NCBI GenBank assembly: GCA_037176705.1
Contig: CM073887.1
Coordinates: 23,005,501 to 23,069,500 of the forward strand
Source of the DNA: Molossus alvarezi
Lineage: Eukaryota > Chordata > Mammalia > Chiroptera > Molossidae
Length of the DNA stretch: 64,000 nucleotides
Reading direction: 5' to 3'
The notes beneath the pieces are model-generated. The model had not been told where the DNA came from, did no database searches, and saw only the letters and a list, made by a program, of their open reading frames with translations. This document shows, one piece after another, positions 44,487 through 56,028 of this stretch; positions within the stretch are counted from its first letter, which is position 1, and each line of letters opens with the position of its first letter. Both the position numbers and the translations under genes were made by a program.

Positions 44487-45981
44487 TCCTTGTCCTGTAT
44501 CGACCTCAACAAAGTTCCCTTGTTGACCCCATTTCTGCTAGAGAGTGAAACTAGCTGCTGCCCTATTTCAAGCCCAGCCAGAGCAAGGTGTTGGTGGCAG
44601 CTGTAGTAACCCGGTTTGCTAGGGGCATTGGGAATCACGTGAGCAGATCTGATGAATTAGCCTAGCTCTGTCCCACCCACCTGGATCCATGCATTCTTAG
44701 CAGATCTGGTCTCCAACATTCAGCAGGTGCTGCAGCTTCAGCTATCTAGGAAGGGGGAAGATTCCATACGAAGGGAAGGAGCCCCTGAGAAGTAGTAGTA
44801 CACAATGCATACCAATTGTTGCTTCCCTATAAATTGGAACTACTCCCTGACTTCTTTGAAAAGGGTCCTGCTATCAAATTAATCTCATCAGCTGCTCTCT
44901 GCTAATAGTGATAGCAGCCCTGATGAAATTATGTAGGTCATTGAAAAATAATTCCTGCTTAATCACCTTTATCCTGTTGGTTAATGAGGGAAAAGATTTC
45001 CTCCCCTTAGTTAGTAAATCTTGCCTGCTTGGCAGGGTCACCTGCCTGCCCCTCCAGTTTATTGTATACCTGGCACTACACAGGATGTTGTCCCTGAAGC
45101 TGCCCAAACCTAGCTGAAGTCCACATTTGGAGAACTTAAGTGGTCTCTGGACAGAACTGAGCAGGAGATTCAGTCCATAAGCTTACTCTTTAATCAGCAT
45201 ATAGTTGGCTTTAGATAAATTTTCAGATAATTAAAGGCTGGTTTCTTTTAGCTCCAATTAATCCTCTTCCATAGAGCTCATAAGAATTGTGTCCATGCTT
45301 GTCTTGAAATAAACTAATGGGGTCCCATTTGTCATTTGTCCTATAGCTTTTGGAATAGGATTAAACTGTGAGGCAGGTGGAAAAGGCAAGAAAAATCAAA
45401 CATCAGTGAACTAGATTCATAAGAAATTTAGAATAGCCTAATAATTTAGGCCTACCTGCCTCACTAGCTTCCTTGCCTCTACATAGAGATTCTATAGGTT
45501 GTATCACTTTTCATGTAGGCCTTTGAAGACTAGAAATGAAAGGACTGTTGTACTGCAGAGTCAAAGTAATGAATGCATTGCTGGACAGTTCTTCATGATA
45601 ACTTCCCAAGTTTGGTTCAAAACACTTTCTCTGCAGTTCTTTCTATCATAAATAGGTAGTCAGAAAATGTCTACAAATCAAGAATCAGATGTACAAATAC
45701 ATGATTTAGAGATGTAGAGGTGCATAATAGAAGAGACAAAAAAGAGTTGTCTAAGGAGTGACTTTTAAAATTATGTTCTTGTATTACTTTAAAAAAGAAA
45801 ATTTGATAAGAAAGCTCTCTCTATCTGTAAATATAAAACAAAATAGCTCTCTTGGGTCTCTGCTTAGATGCTTCATCTATATTTTGTGTTCATTTGTCTC
45901 ATACGGCAATACATGGGTCCTTTAAAGAATTGGACTCTCAGATTCTGACCTTAGAACACAATTTACATCTACTTCATTCTT
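43930..45981. other. Repeat-poor stretch, possible first intron
   Basis: A (GT)n microsatellite lies at about 44452-44484. The rest shows no transposon and no domain-bearing frame. It would be intronic if the donor at 43896 is real. Confidence 0.4.
44452..44484. repeat. (GT)n microsatellite
   Basis: About 16 perfect GT units. Confidence 0.95.
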
Positions 45982-46244
45982 TTTTTGTTTGTTGGTTTTT
46001 AATCCTCACCTGAGGATATTTTTTTCACTGATTTTTAGAGAGAGTGGAAGGGAGGGGTGGGGGAGAGAGATAGAGAGAGAAATATTGATATGAGAGAGAC
46101 ACGTTGACTGATTGCCTCCCACATATGCCCCAACTGGGGATCTAACCTGCAACCTAGGTACATGCCCTTGACTGGCAATCAAACCCACAACCCTGAGGTT
46201 CGTGGGCTGATGCTCTAACCATTGCGCCACATCAGCCAGGGCAG
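45982..46244 (-). mobile_element. Ves SINE, C-like/intermediate
   Basis: In reverse: aatcctcacctgaggatatt, gactgattgcctcccacata, tctaacctgcaacctaggta and ccacatcagccagggc. The TSD tctacttca(t/c)tctt is at 45968-45981 and 46245-46258. Confidence 0.92.
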
Positions 46245-46369
46245 TCTACTTCACTCTTACTCTCAGCTACTTCAAACTCTTAGTTTTTAGCCTAGGTAGG
46301 GGAACAGTGCTCAAGAGTGACCAGTAACTCCAGGGACTGCATTTATGGGGCTCTCTTAGTAAAGACAAT

Positions 46370-46600
46370 AACAGAAAATAACATTTTTGTAGTGCTTTAT
46401 GATTAACAAAGTGTTTTGACATGTGCAATATTTTAGCTTTGTGACTTAACTGTTTTGTAAGTGGGTGCTGTTATATTCAGACTACACAAGAGGAAAACAG
46501 ATGAGATTCAGAGAAAATAAGGAACATTTGGATGCATATTTGGGTCCTGTATGTGGTGGACTCAGACCTGAATTCAGGATTTCTGATTTAGATAAGGCTG
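46370..46600 (-). mobile_element. MIR-like SINE, antisense
   Basis: tgctttatgattaacaaagt, aagaggaaaacagatgagat and ctcagacctgaattcaggat keep the reverse MIR order, diverged. Confidence 0.65.
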
Positions 46601-46615
46601 TGTTTTAATTTTTTT

Positions 46616-46858
46616 TTTTTTTAATCCTTACCTGAGGACATTTTTCCATTTTTGTTCAGGTAGAGTGGGAGGAAGGTAGAGGAAGAGAGAGAGAGAAACA
46701 TCGATGTGAAAGGGACACATCGAGTGGCTGCCTCCTGCACGACCCCAACTGAGGCCGGGGACAAACCGCAACTGAGGTACGTGCCCTCAGCGGGAACTGA
46801 ACCCTGGTCTCTCTGGACCGCAGGCCAACAGTCTAACTGCTGAGCCAAACTGGCCAGG
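46616..46858 (-). mobile_element. Ves-A SINE
   Basis: In reverse: ccttacctgaggacattttt, caactgaggccggggacaaa and gagccaaactggccagggc. Imperfect TSD around (g)ctgt..tttaattttt on both sides. Confidence 0.93.
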
Positions 46859-46860
46859 GC

Positions 46861-48959
46861 TCTGTTTAATTTTTTGTGAAGTGTTTGGTTGTGAAATGGG
46901 ATCTTATTTCTTATTAAACAGACTGTCCATAATTGGAGACAGAACTGTATACCTCTATATGTGTACGTAATATTTATATCCTTTGCATGTCAACATTGTG
47001 GCTGTACCTAGTAAGGTGGGTGGGTTGGGTGAATAAATGCCCCCAATAGATTAAATAAAGAACTTTTGGTAATGTCTAAAATTGAAAAAAAATTTAGGAA
47101 ATAGCAATGTAAGTGTGTGATATACAAATATGGAAGTAATTACTAGAAGAAACATCTCAAAGAGTTGAAGAAGTTTCTTTTGGGGAATGGAATTTAGGAT
47201 GAAGGCAAGCCAGGCAGGAGTCTGATGTTTTTGGGTAGTAGCTTATAACTTTATACCTTATATTTTATGTTACGTACATGCATATTTTAAAAGAAATTCT
47301 TTGGCAAGGACAGAGTAAAGGCCTGTTTTCAGAATTTTAGAGCTGAAAGGGATCAGAGACTTTTATTCCCAGTTTCTTTTCATTTTGCAGGTGAGGAAAT
47401 TGATAAATACTGGAATTTGGGCTGAACTTTTATTCTGAGAAGCTATGAGTAAAAGACGATGCTAAGGGGGCTTTTCCAGTATCTCTGTGTTAGTTGCTTA
47501 ATTTTGAAGTTCTGAGAATAAAGATATAGCTCTCTTCCAAAAGAGAGGTACAGACAAATGACATTTTAGAGCTATTATATTACAGTTTTAACACCTTAAG
47601 TTTTCCTTTTCTTTATACATAAGATTTTCTCCTACTTCATTCACTCTACTAATATCACTAACTTAAAACTTTATTTTTTTTCTGATTATACACACTATAT
47701 TATTCAACATTCAGACTTACAGAAATATATAGTCTTGAAAATTAAAGTACACTGTAATCTTATATTCTGGAGAAACTGCCAAAACTTCTCTATATTAAAA
47801 TATATTTACTATTATTGTAATAATTAATAACTGGGGTAATACTAACAACTTTCAGCTTGGTTTTTGTTTTTAACTTAATGTATCTTGAAAATGTTTGCAT
47901 GGCCACGTATATGGAGCATCCTGGCGGTATAGTACTGTATCACAGCTCATTTAAGCAATTGCCTATTGTTGGAAATTTGTGTTGCTTCCCATTTTTTTAT
48001 ACTAAGAACAGTGCTTTTGAGAATATCCTTAAGTTACACTTGTGTGAGTGTTTTTTTGTAGGAAAGTTTTGTGAAAGAGTCAGGGATATGAAAATATTAA
48101 TTTTTTCTAATTATATTCCCTTTAATAGTATGTCTCCAATTAAAATTATATTAATACCTTTTTTTCCTGAATGTATAAGACTGAAGATAGAAATTATTAA
48201 TACATGATCAGACACTGAAAGAAGAGGTCATGTAGCAAAAGGCTCTGAGCTTTTAGGTAGGGCTCACCTCATTTCTTCTCATTTTAGGTCCTTTTGGTTT
48301 AATTTTCTCCCCAAAGAGAAGATAGTAATTGATAACAGCTATAAAAATACTCTGCAATTGTTGGACGAGCAGCTAATTAGCTTTTATGGAGCATACCTTT
48401 TTTTTATTTTTTATTTTTTTAAACCACACGTTTTCTTAACATTATTCTAGGACATGCCATTAAGGAGTTCAGAGAATCCACTAAGCTTTGCAGAATGCAG
48501 AATGAGTGTATTTTAGTTCCTTTTCTTGTATTTTTAAAGTTTACATTTGTTGGGATATTGGTAATGGGTACATTTTAAGGTCTTGAGGCTTGTACAGAGT
48601 GCCCGGAACTGATGTCACTCTTCTGTGTGTAGAAAATGTGAAATAAAATACTTTGGCTAAATTTCATGACTCAGGCTCATTGAAGCAGGAACATTTCAGG
48701 AATTCCTGTGGCAAAGTTTTTTATTGGCCATCTTTGAGAGTTGATAAATATTTTTACCGAGTCCAAGCTTTGTTCATAACCAGTCAATTAAAGGATTATG
48801 TTTCATTCTTCAAAATTAGTGTCTTCAGTTTTGTTTGTGCTCATGCAACTTGTACTTTGTTTATTTTAGGTTGGTTTCCTTTGTGGTATATCAGAATGAA
48901 TAGAGAAAAATATAAATCTATATACACATGTATTTATTCATGCATAAGTATATAGTGAT
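46861..48959. other. Non-coding, with a weak antisense L1 trace
   Basis: The 47860-48035 stretch (tcacagctcatttaagcaat, tgttggaaatttgtgttgct) resembles very old antisense L1 and explains the 116-codon frame there. The rest is AT-rich and unrecognised. A 100-codon frame at 48653-48955 has no known domain. Confidence 0.45.
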
Positions 48960-48974
48960 ATAAGCTATATTTTA

Positions 48975-49238
48975 TTTTATTTTATTTATTTATTTTTTTT
49001 ATCCTCACCCGAGGACATTTTTCCATTTTTTGTACAGACAGAGTGGGAGGGAGAGAGAGGAAGAGAGAGAGAGGGAAACATCGACGTGAAAGGGACACAT
49101 CGAGTGGCTGCCACCCGCATGACCAACCAGGGCCGGGGACAAACTGCAACCGAGGTACATGCCCTTAGCGGGAACCGAACCCGGGTCTCTCCGGACCGCA
49201 GGCGGACACTCTAACCGCTGAGCCAAACCGGCCAGGGC
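48975..49238 (-). mobile_element. Ves-A SINE, young (GTACA variant)
   Basis: In reverse: atcctcacccgaggacattt, ttttttgtacagacagagtg and gagccaaaccggccagggc. The exact TSD ataagctatatttta is at 48960-48974 and 49239-49253. Very similar to the copy at 36043-36292. Confidence 0.96.
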
Positions 49239-49389
49239 ATAAGCTATATTTTAAAATATGATCTTCAGTGGGTCATTTAGCATGAGTACTATGTGCGTCC
49301 TCAAAATGAAATTATATCTGTCCACATTTATTTTATTAGGAAAGGTGTTTTTTTGCTATTTTTGTATGATACATTTTTTTGGGTTTTTT

Positions 49390-49668
49390 TTGGCTAATCC
49401 TCACCCGAGGAAATTTTTCCATTGATTTTTAGTTGAGTGGAAGGGAGGGAGGGAGGGAGGGAGGGAGGGAGGGAGGAGGAGGAGGAGGAGGAGGAGGAGA
49501 AGGAGGAGAGAGAGAGAGAGAGATATGATTGGTTGCCTCCCAAAAGACCCTGAGTGGGGCTGGGGATTGAACCTGCAACCCAGGTATGTGCCCTTGACTG
49601 ATAATTGAACCCGAGACCCTTTGGTCCATGGGCTGATGCTCTAACTGCTGAGTCAAACCGGCCAGGGC
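49390..49668 (-). mobile_element. Ves SINE with expanded purine repeat
   Basis: In reverse: aatcctcacccgaggaaatt, ccattgatttttagttgagt, then (GGGA)n and (GGA)n, then attgaacctgcaacccaggt and gagtcaaaccggccagggc. An unbroken purine run of roughly 85 bp spans 49439-49523. Confidence 0.92.
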
Positions 49669-50627
49669 TGATAAATTTCCTTTATAAAATTTCCTGTCCT
49701 CAGAAATTGTTTTATTGTTTGCATATACTCATATTATTATCTTTTTTGTGGGAAGATGTAATTGTCTAATGTATTATTCTTGATTATTGCCTATTCTCTA
49801 TCATGAAGTCACTTTTTTGATAAGTTGAATATTTTAAATCTCTCATAACATTGTGTATGTTACAAAATATTTACATATTTGCTTATTTTAAACAGGATGT
49901 AGAAATTGAAACACATATGAAAAATCTGACAATGGACCTTTATTGACCTTGATTTACTTCAGGAAACACCAAACTACCTGTTATTTACCTGAGTTGTATT
50001 AAAAACTGAATGGTTGATGCAAATTTCTTATCTGCTTGATTGAGTTTGACCTTATCTGAATTTCCTCCTTGTACTTCTCCACTGTGTCACTATTTAGGAC
50101 CTTGCATGTCCTATTTGAAAAGTAGACCCTTGCGTTGCTATTGGTGAATCAGCCTGTAACTTATGTTTAAGTATCTGTCGATTGGTTTTGTTGCTGCCTT
50201 CCTTTTTTCTCCTTGAAAGTAATCCTACCTCTTGATCATGTTTTAGGGTTAGTTTGTCACTGAGGAGTGGTCATTCCTTCCCAGTGAATCACACAACTAG
50301 TAAGTTTGATGAGGCTTTCCTGACTCAAGCCTGACTGACTCAGCCTGTTGTCCTCTGAGCTCTGTCAGTATAGACATGCCAGGAGCAAGCTGTCAACTTG
50401 TCTGTCTTTTCCTACAGGGATCATTTCTAAATCAGCATCCTCATTGCTGACTTTTGTAATCCTAGTCTTGCTTCTCTTGTTCCTGCTGGATAGGTCTACA
50501 TTTGCATCCTGACATCGAATTAAACTACAAAATGACTGGGGTAGCTCTGCATCTTAATAATTGAGCGAAGTACCTTTATATTGAATAATATCTTATACAT
50601 GTTGATGATCTGCCTCTTATTATCACA
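49669..50627. other. No recognised feature
   Basis: Non-repeat sequence; no domain-bearing frame. Confidence 0.4.
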
Positions 50628-50650
50628 TGGGCAATTATAGTTTTTAAAAT
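50628..50650 (+). repeat. Left direct repeat around the composite insertion
   Basis: tgggcaattatagtttttaa... recurs at 51402-51425 with two substitutions and a T insertion. Reads as an aged TSD. Confidence 0.7.
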
Positions 50651-50880
50651 CCTACCCTGGCCGGTTTGGCTCAGCTGTTAGAGCATCAGCCCGTGGACCA
50701 AAGAGACCTGGGTTCGGTTCACACTAAGGGCACATACCTCGGTTGCGGTTTGTCCCGGTCCTGCTTGGGGTTGTGTGCGTCGCAACCAGTCGATGTGTCT
50801 CTCTCATGTCAATGTTTCTCTCTCTCATCCATGTTCCCCTCCCCCCCCCGCTCTTTCTGAAGATAAATGCAAAAAAAAAA
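50651..50880 (+). mobile_element. Ves-A SINE starting a probable 3' transduction
   Basis: Runs from ccctggccggtttggctcag to tgaagataaatgcaaaaa. It shares the unusual ctctctctcatccatgtt with the Ves at 59544-59772. The 5' TSD expected from that locus is absent here, while its 3' flank (aagaataagtggcaaagag) is present. Confidence 0.9.
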
Positions 50881-51243
50881 AAAGAATAAGTGGCAAAGAG
50901 AAAAACAAGTATTTCATTTTATGTAAAAATGTGTGTTCCGAAAAATTGTGCTATACCTAGGTAATACAAGAACCTGTATCTTTTATTAATTAATTTTTTT
51001 TGTTACAGATGTTTCTCCTTTTCCCCCCATTGACACCCTCCTCCCAATCCACACCCCCCCTACAGTATTATTGTCTATGTTCATTGGTTTTGCATATATG
51101 CATATAAGTTCTTTGATTTCTCTCTTCCCTCCTTTCCACTCCTAAGAACCTAAATCTTAAGGAATATTACTGAGTAAATATTTCTTCCTTGCACAAAAGC
51201 AAACACTAAAAAATGCAGAATTACCAAGATCCTATATCAACTG
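50881..51243 (-). repeat. Inverted copy of 59177-59543 flank
   Basis: Reverse complement of the source locus with small differences, for example a 7-bp deletion near 50908. It includes a whole truncated L1 with both of its TSDs (aagaacctgtatctt at 50968-50982 and aagaacctaaatctt at 51144-51158). Confidence 0.92.
50983..51143 (-). mobile_element. Young L1 3' end, antisense, carried within the inverted copy
   Basis: tgttacagatgtttctcctt and atatgcatataagttctttg are the reverse of the L1 3' UTR seen at 27690-27910. It is the same insertion as 59279-59430. Confidence 0.9.
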
Positions 51244-51245
51244 GG

Positions 51246-51401
51246 GGGAAGAGAGGGAGGGAGAGAGAAACATAGATTGGTTGCTTCCTATATGTGCCCT
51301 GATGGGGGATTGAACCCACAGCCTAGGTATTTGCCCTGAGTGGGAATCAAACCTTTTGGTGTATGGGACAATGCTCCAACCAACTGAGCCACCTGGCCAT
51401 G
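51246..51401 (-). mobile_element. Ves-C SINE lacking its tail
   Basis: In reverse: gagagagaaacatagattgg, gattgaacccacagcctagg and gagccacctggccatggc. The tail end is cut exactly where the inverted copy stops. The head end meets the right direct repeat. Confidence 0.85.
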
Positions 51402-51425
51402 GCTGGGCCATTATAATTTTTTAAA
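51402..51425 (+). repeat. Right direct repeat around the composite insertion
   Basis: gggccattataattttttaa... partner of 50628-50650. Confidence 0.7.
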
Positions 51426-51558
51426 ATCTTATTTCTGGTCCCAGTTTTTCTTTTTCTAATCTATTTCATGCCATAGGCAGTTTGACTTTATAAGGTACAG
51501 CTTTGCCCATGTTGCTGATCATGGTTCTTGTTGCCTACTGGGTAATGACTCAACTCAA

Positions 51559-52045
51559 GGTGTGATGGTTAATTTTATGTGCCAACTTGACTGGGCCATG
51601 GGGTGCCAAGATATTTAGTCGGCATTATTCGGAGTGAGTCTGTGAGAGTCTTTCTTGATGAGATTAACACTGAATCTGTAGACTGAGTAAAGCAGATTGC
51701 CTTTCCCATTGTGGAGAGACCTCATCCAATCTGCTGAAGACCTGAACTGAACAAAAAGGCTGAGTATAAGGGAGAATTCGCTCTCTTTGCCTGACTCTCT
51801 TTGAGCTAGGGCATTGATCTTCTCTGCCTTTGGACTCAAACTTGGACTTGACCTTGAACTATACTGTAGGCTCTCCTACTTCTCTGCTTACTAACTACAG
51901 ATGTTGGAACTTCTCAGCCTTCATAATCACATGAACCAATTCCTTATAATAAATCAGCCTCTCTGTTTCTATCTCTTGTCTCTTTCTCCTTTAGGTTTAT
52001 ATCTCCCATTGGTTCTGTTTGTGTGGAGAACCCTGAATACTTGAG
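51559..52045 (+). mobile_element. ERVL/MaLR-type LTR (MLT2-like)
   Basis: gtgatggttaattttatgtg, ccaacttgactgggccatgg, tgatgagattaacactgaat, gactgagtaaagcagattgc, acctcatccaatctgctgaa and ccaattccttataataaatc (with a polyadenylation-like aataaa) are in the LTR's order. No internal viral genes are present, so it is a solo LTR. Confidence 0.82.
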
Positions 52046-52049
52046 GCAT

Positions 52050-52450
52050 CTATGATCTGCTGCCCTGTGCAGATCCTCTGCTCTGGCTGCCTGCTGATCT
52101 GTTCTCATTCCTGAGCCATACCCTACCTGTTCCTTTCTCCCCATTTCTGCTGGTACTAATCCTTCCTCTTTGCAGTGAGGCTTATTTTCAAAGCCCAGTT
52201 CAGAGGCTGTGTCCTCCATCACGCCTTTCTTGGCTATCTTTTCCTGTGGAATTTCCTGGTATCAGAATCTCTGTACTGAAATAATGGAAACTTAGTCATT
52301 TGCTGCCTTCTAGTGTTATCTTTTATACATTGTCCTTCTTCCCAACTAGATTATAAACTCCTTTAGGACCCGGACCAAGCCCTATACTTCCAAATCCTCC
52401 ACTGTTCTGGTTGTTGCCTTACACTTAGTAGGTGGCCAGTGACTGCTTAC
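52050..52450 (+). mobile_element. L2 3' part, diverged
   Basis: ccatcacgcctttcttggct, actagattataaactccttt and acacttagtaggtggccagt follow the L2 3' pattern. Confidence 0.6.
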
Positions 52451-52457
52451 TGATACA

Positions 52458-52479
52458 CACACACACACACACACACATT
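52458..52479. repeat. (CA)n microsatellite
   Basis: About 11 CA units. Confidence 0.9.
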
Positions 52480-53084
52480 TTAAAGCACTAAGATCTACCT
52501 GGGAAAGGAAAGGTAAATATGGGGCTTGTGTGCTCACACTCCCTCATCTTGAGCCCGTAGAGGAAATGTTTATTTCCCATAGGACCTAGAAGTCTTTATC
52601 AATGCAGTGCTCCAGAGAGACTCTGCTGGCTGTTTGGAGTTGTTACTAGAAATGAAACCTATATGTCATTCTTGACCTAGGGCCAACTTTTCCTAGGAAA
52701 AAAAATTAAGTCATATTTTAAGTCGTGGTGAGTTAGCCCTTTCCTGAGGTACTGGTTTGCAACTATTTTTGCTGTCCTCTGCTTTGCTTTTATCTCTTGT
52801 AATTCCCTTTGCTTGGCCTCTGGCTAAGTCTTTTCATATCTCCCTCTGTTGATATGCTATGTAGCACATTTGTGTCAATAATTTTGAACAAGAGTGAAGG
52901 GGAAGACATTTGGAAAATGAGCTATATGTTTCTAGGCCATTTGGATTTGTCAAATTTTATGCAAATTTAATTCAAGCACAGTATGATTTTCCTCATTTTT
53001 CCTGTAATTGAATGTAGTTTTTGAGGAACACTATTGGGTATCTGAACTCATTCTGCTCTTTGACTTATCTTTTGAGTTCAAAGT
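52480..53084. other. No recognised feature
   Basis: Non-repeat sequence without gene signature. Confidence 0.4.
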
Positions 53085-53325
53085 ATTGCAAACCCTCTGC
53101 CCTGCACTGTCCACCCTCCTTACCCTGTGCCCCTGCACTTATCTTCTAACATATTGTACTTTACTTACTAGGTGTCTTGTTTAGTGACTGTCTCCCTGAA
53201 TAAGAATATACAGCTCTTGAAGGGCTGGGGTCTTTGGCTATATAAGTATCGACTATCTTTGACAGTATGTCCCACCATGGAGACCAGTGCCTGACATTCA
53301 ATAAGTGTTTGTTGAATTGAGTGCA
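53085..53325 (+). mobile_element. L2 3' end
   Basis: agctcttgaagggctggggt, agaccagtgcctgacattca and aataagtgtttgttgaattg are the closing landmarks of L2. Confidence 0.75.
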
Positions 53326-54595
53326 AGTTTGCAAACTTGGAGCACTTCACCTTGGTTGTCGAGTCTTTCTGTTCTGTCCTCTGAAAGGCCTCTGTTTCAT
53401 TTTTACTTTCTTTTTACTGAAGATTGCTTCTATCCAGAGGTAGTTAGTTTTGTCAAACCATACAACTACTTGTTCCCCAGGTCTGTGTCTTTGTAGTAGC
53501 CCTATCAGTAACAGAAGGAATTTACAGTCCCTTGGCTGTTCATAGTTTACACTGCACTTTCACAGATATGGTCTCATTTGAGGTATTCTTGAGTCCGTGA
53601 CAGTGATGTATTTTTTAGGACCTGCTGTTCACCAAAGTATGTGAGTTGGCAAAATCTTATCCCACTAGGAATACAACCATTCTTCATTCTGTGCTGAGCA
53701 CACACTCCCCTTGGCTTTGCTGTTGCCAAATTATGTGTATGGACTGTGCTTATTTGATGTCCTCTGGCTTTCTGGGATCAAGCATTTTATTCCCCAGAAG
53801 AGTGCCTATGTGGTATTAGGGCCTCAGGTAAAGTGAAAAAAAAAAAAAAAAGAGAAGGGGAACAAAACCACACCAGACAACCAATAATGTGCATTTATGG
53901 GACACTTCAATGGCTGGTACCTAGCTAGATGCTAAATAACTATTATTGCTTCAAAGTTCATTTGCTTGCAGGAGCTCCATGTGGAATTGAAGACACAAGC
54001 ATAGAAATGGGAAGGTTGGCTGAAGGATGTGGTTCATGTAGAAATGAGAACTGGTGACTTTCAGGTTCTCCACCAGTAAATTGCCATTATTGTCCTCCTG
54101 GCCTTTCTCCTTGCTAAACTATGAAGACAGACCATTTTCTTCCTAAAGGCCTTCTGTTCTTGCCTCTAAGCCATGGGATGTTCAATAACTATTAGTGTCT
54201 AATAATGACAGGAATATTCCTCTGAGCAATCAGAGAGCTGTAGGCGTGTCACACATTGACAAGTACTCACAAATCTCTTTTTGCTGTTCTGAAATATCAC
54301 TGCCAGGGGAGTTGTATACAACTTGTTCTGACAGAGTGTCTTAAATATTCTTTCCTTTTACCTATTACATTGAGAGAAATGCCAGCAGTTAGTCTTTAGG
54401 CTGCCAGTAGCAATTTTGGAGAAATTGTATAATGATGTTTTTCAAGATTCTTATTTTCATTTAGCTTATTTGTGTATTAACATATTCATATTATTTTTAA
54501 TAATGGTGGAGCATGCACTTTGAGATTAATGGAAAGTCAGGGGTTAAATGGAGGTCTTGGATCAATTGTTGCTCTGGTAATCTAATCAGCAAGTA
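53326..54595. other. No recognised feature
   Basis: Contains an A-run near 53839-53855; otherwise unremarkable non-repeat DNA. Confidence 0.4.
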
Positions 54596-54599
54596 TTTT

Positions 54600-54830
54600 T
54601 ATTGTGGGAGGCAACATGGGTGTAGTGGAAAGAGGATGAAATTTGAAAGAACTTATATTCAAATCCCTGCTCTACCATTTAGTAAATGTGTGACTTTGGA
54701 TAAGTAAGTTTAGTTTGATGACCCTTAGCTTCCTCACCTTAAAGTGGAGATAATAATGTGTATCCCAGGGAGTTTCCGTGAGGGTTAAATAAAATAACAG
54801 ATGTGAAGTTCTTTACATGGAAGTAATAAT
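54600..54830 (+). mobile_element. MIR SINE
   Basis: atgggtgtagtggaaagagg, ttcaaatccctgctctacca, aatgtgtgactttggataag, gcttcctcaccttaaagtgg and gtgagggttaaataaaataa form a nearly full MIR. Confidence 0.88.
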
Positions 54831-55690
54831 CAATCCATGATAATTGTTATTACACGCCGAGGCTCTGTTGGCACTCTGTTGAGGGCTTTCAGAAGGTGTG
54901 TAAAGTATATGTCTGCAAGGCCACAAAATATGGTAACAGATACATATTTGATACAAAAAATGTGATGAAGTATTATTTGTACAGAAAGTCAAGAATCCAG
55001 AAAGGTAGAGGTCACTGTGGTCATAATCTTCAAGAGTCGTGGTGGAGATTGTCATATGTTGTGTCTTTTGGTTGTAAATAATAGAAATTAAACTGTAGAG
55101 AGCTATTTATTGGCTTACATGGCCAAGGAGTGAGGTGAGTCTCAGGGAAGACAAAACTGAAATCTTCTGTACCATCCAGACTCTTTCCCCAAGCTCTGCC
55201 TCTCTGTCAGTTTCCTCCGCGTGGCTGGGGCATGGCTGCCAGCAACCAAGGATCATCCTGAGTTTCTTCCCTTAGTCTAAATCTCAATATCTGTCAATGG
55301 CTCTGATTGGCCTTGTTTGGGTGACATCCTTGTAGTTGTGGGCAGGGGCACACATTATCTGGTCATTGGTAACCCCATCTAGAAATACATAGGGAGTGGA
55401 AGAGGAACAGTTTCCTAAAAAGAATTGGGTCCTCCTCAGAAGAAAGGAGAGGTGTTTATTCGTAAAGGAGAAGAGGACGGCTTTAGCTATTTGTGGGGAG
55501 AGAAGCAAGTATGTAGAACACTCAACCAAAGGTATGGTCTAGAATGAGAAGTCTGTTTGCATTAGTGAAATAGGACAAGATAGACTCAGGGTGAATGGTG
55601 TGGAGTGGTTGATTGAAGAGTTTGGACTGATCTGATGGGGCATAAATCCTAAGAACTGACATCAAATTGACATAGTTATGTTGGATACTA
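54831..55690. other. No recognised feature
   Basis: Non-repeat sequence; no domain-bearing frame. Confidence 0.4.
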
Positions 55691-56011
55691 GATTTTTTTT
55701 TTTTATCCTCACTCAAGGACATTTTTTTGCATTTACTTCAGGTACAGTGGGAGGGTGGGAGGGAAGAAGAGAGAGAGAGAGAGAAACATCCATGCGAGAG
55801 AGGCACATCCACTGGCTGCCACCCACACAGCCCCAACCGGGGCAGGGACAAACTGCAACCGAGGCTCTTCCCCTAGCGGGGAGAGAGGAAGGGAGAAAGA
55901 GAGGGAAACTTCGATCAGCTGCCTTCCATACACGCCCTGACCAGAGATTGAATCTGCAACTTTTTTGGTGTAAGGGATGACTACAACCAACTGAACCACC
56001 TGACGACGGCC
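55691..56011 (-). mobile_element. Chimeric SINE: Ves-C head joined to a Ves-A body
   Basis: In window order: a Ves-A tail and body (atcctcactcaaggacattt to gaggctcttcccctagcggg, about 55694-55878), then directly gagagaggaagggagaaaga and a Ves-C-like head ending gaaccacctgacgacggcc. The Ves-A head is missing and the Ves-C tail is missing. The join falls at the purine-rich stretch. No clear TSD was found for the whole. Confidence 0.7.
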
Positions 56012-56028
56012 AAGGTAGATTCCTCCTT

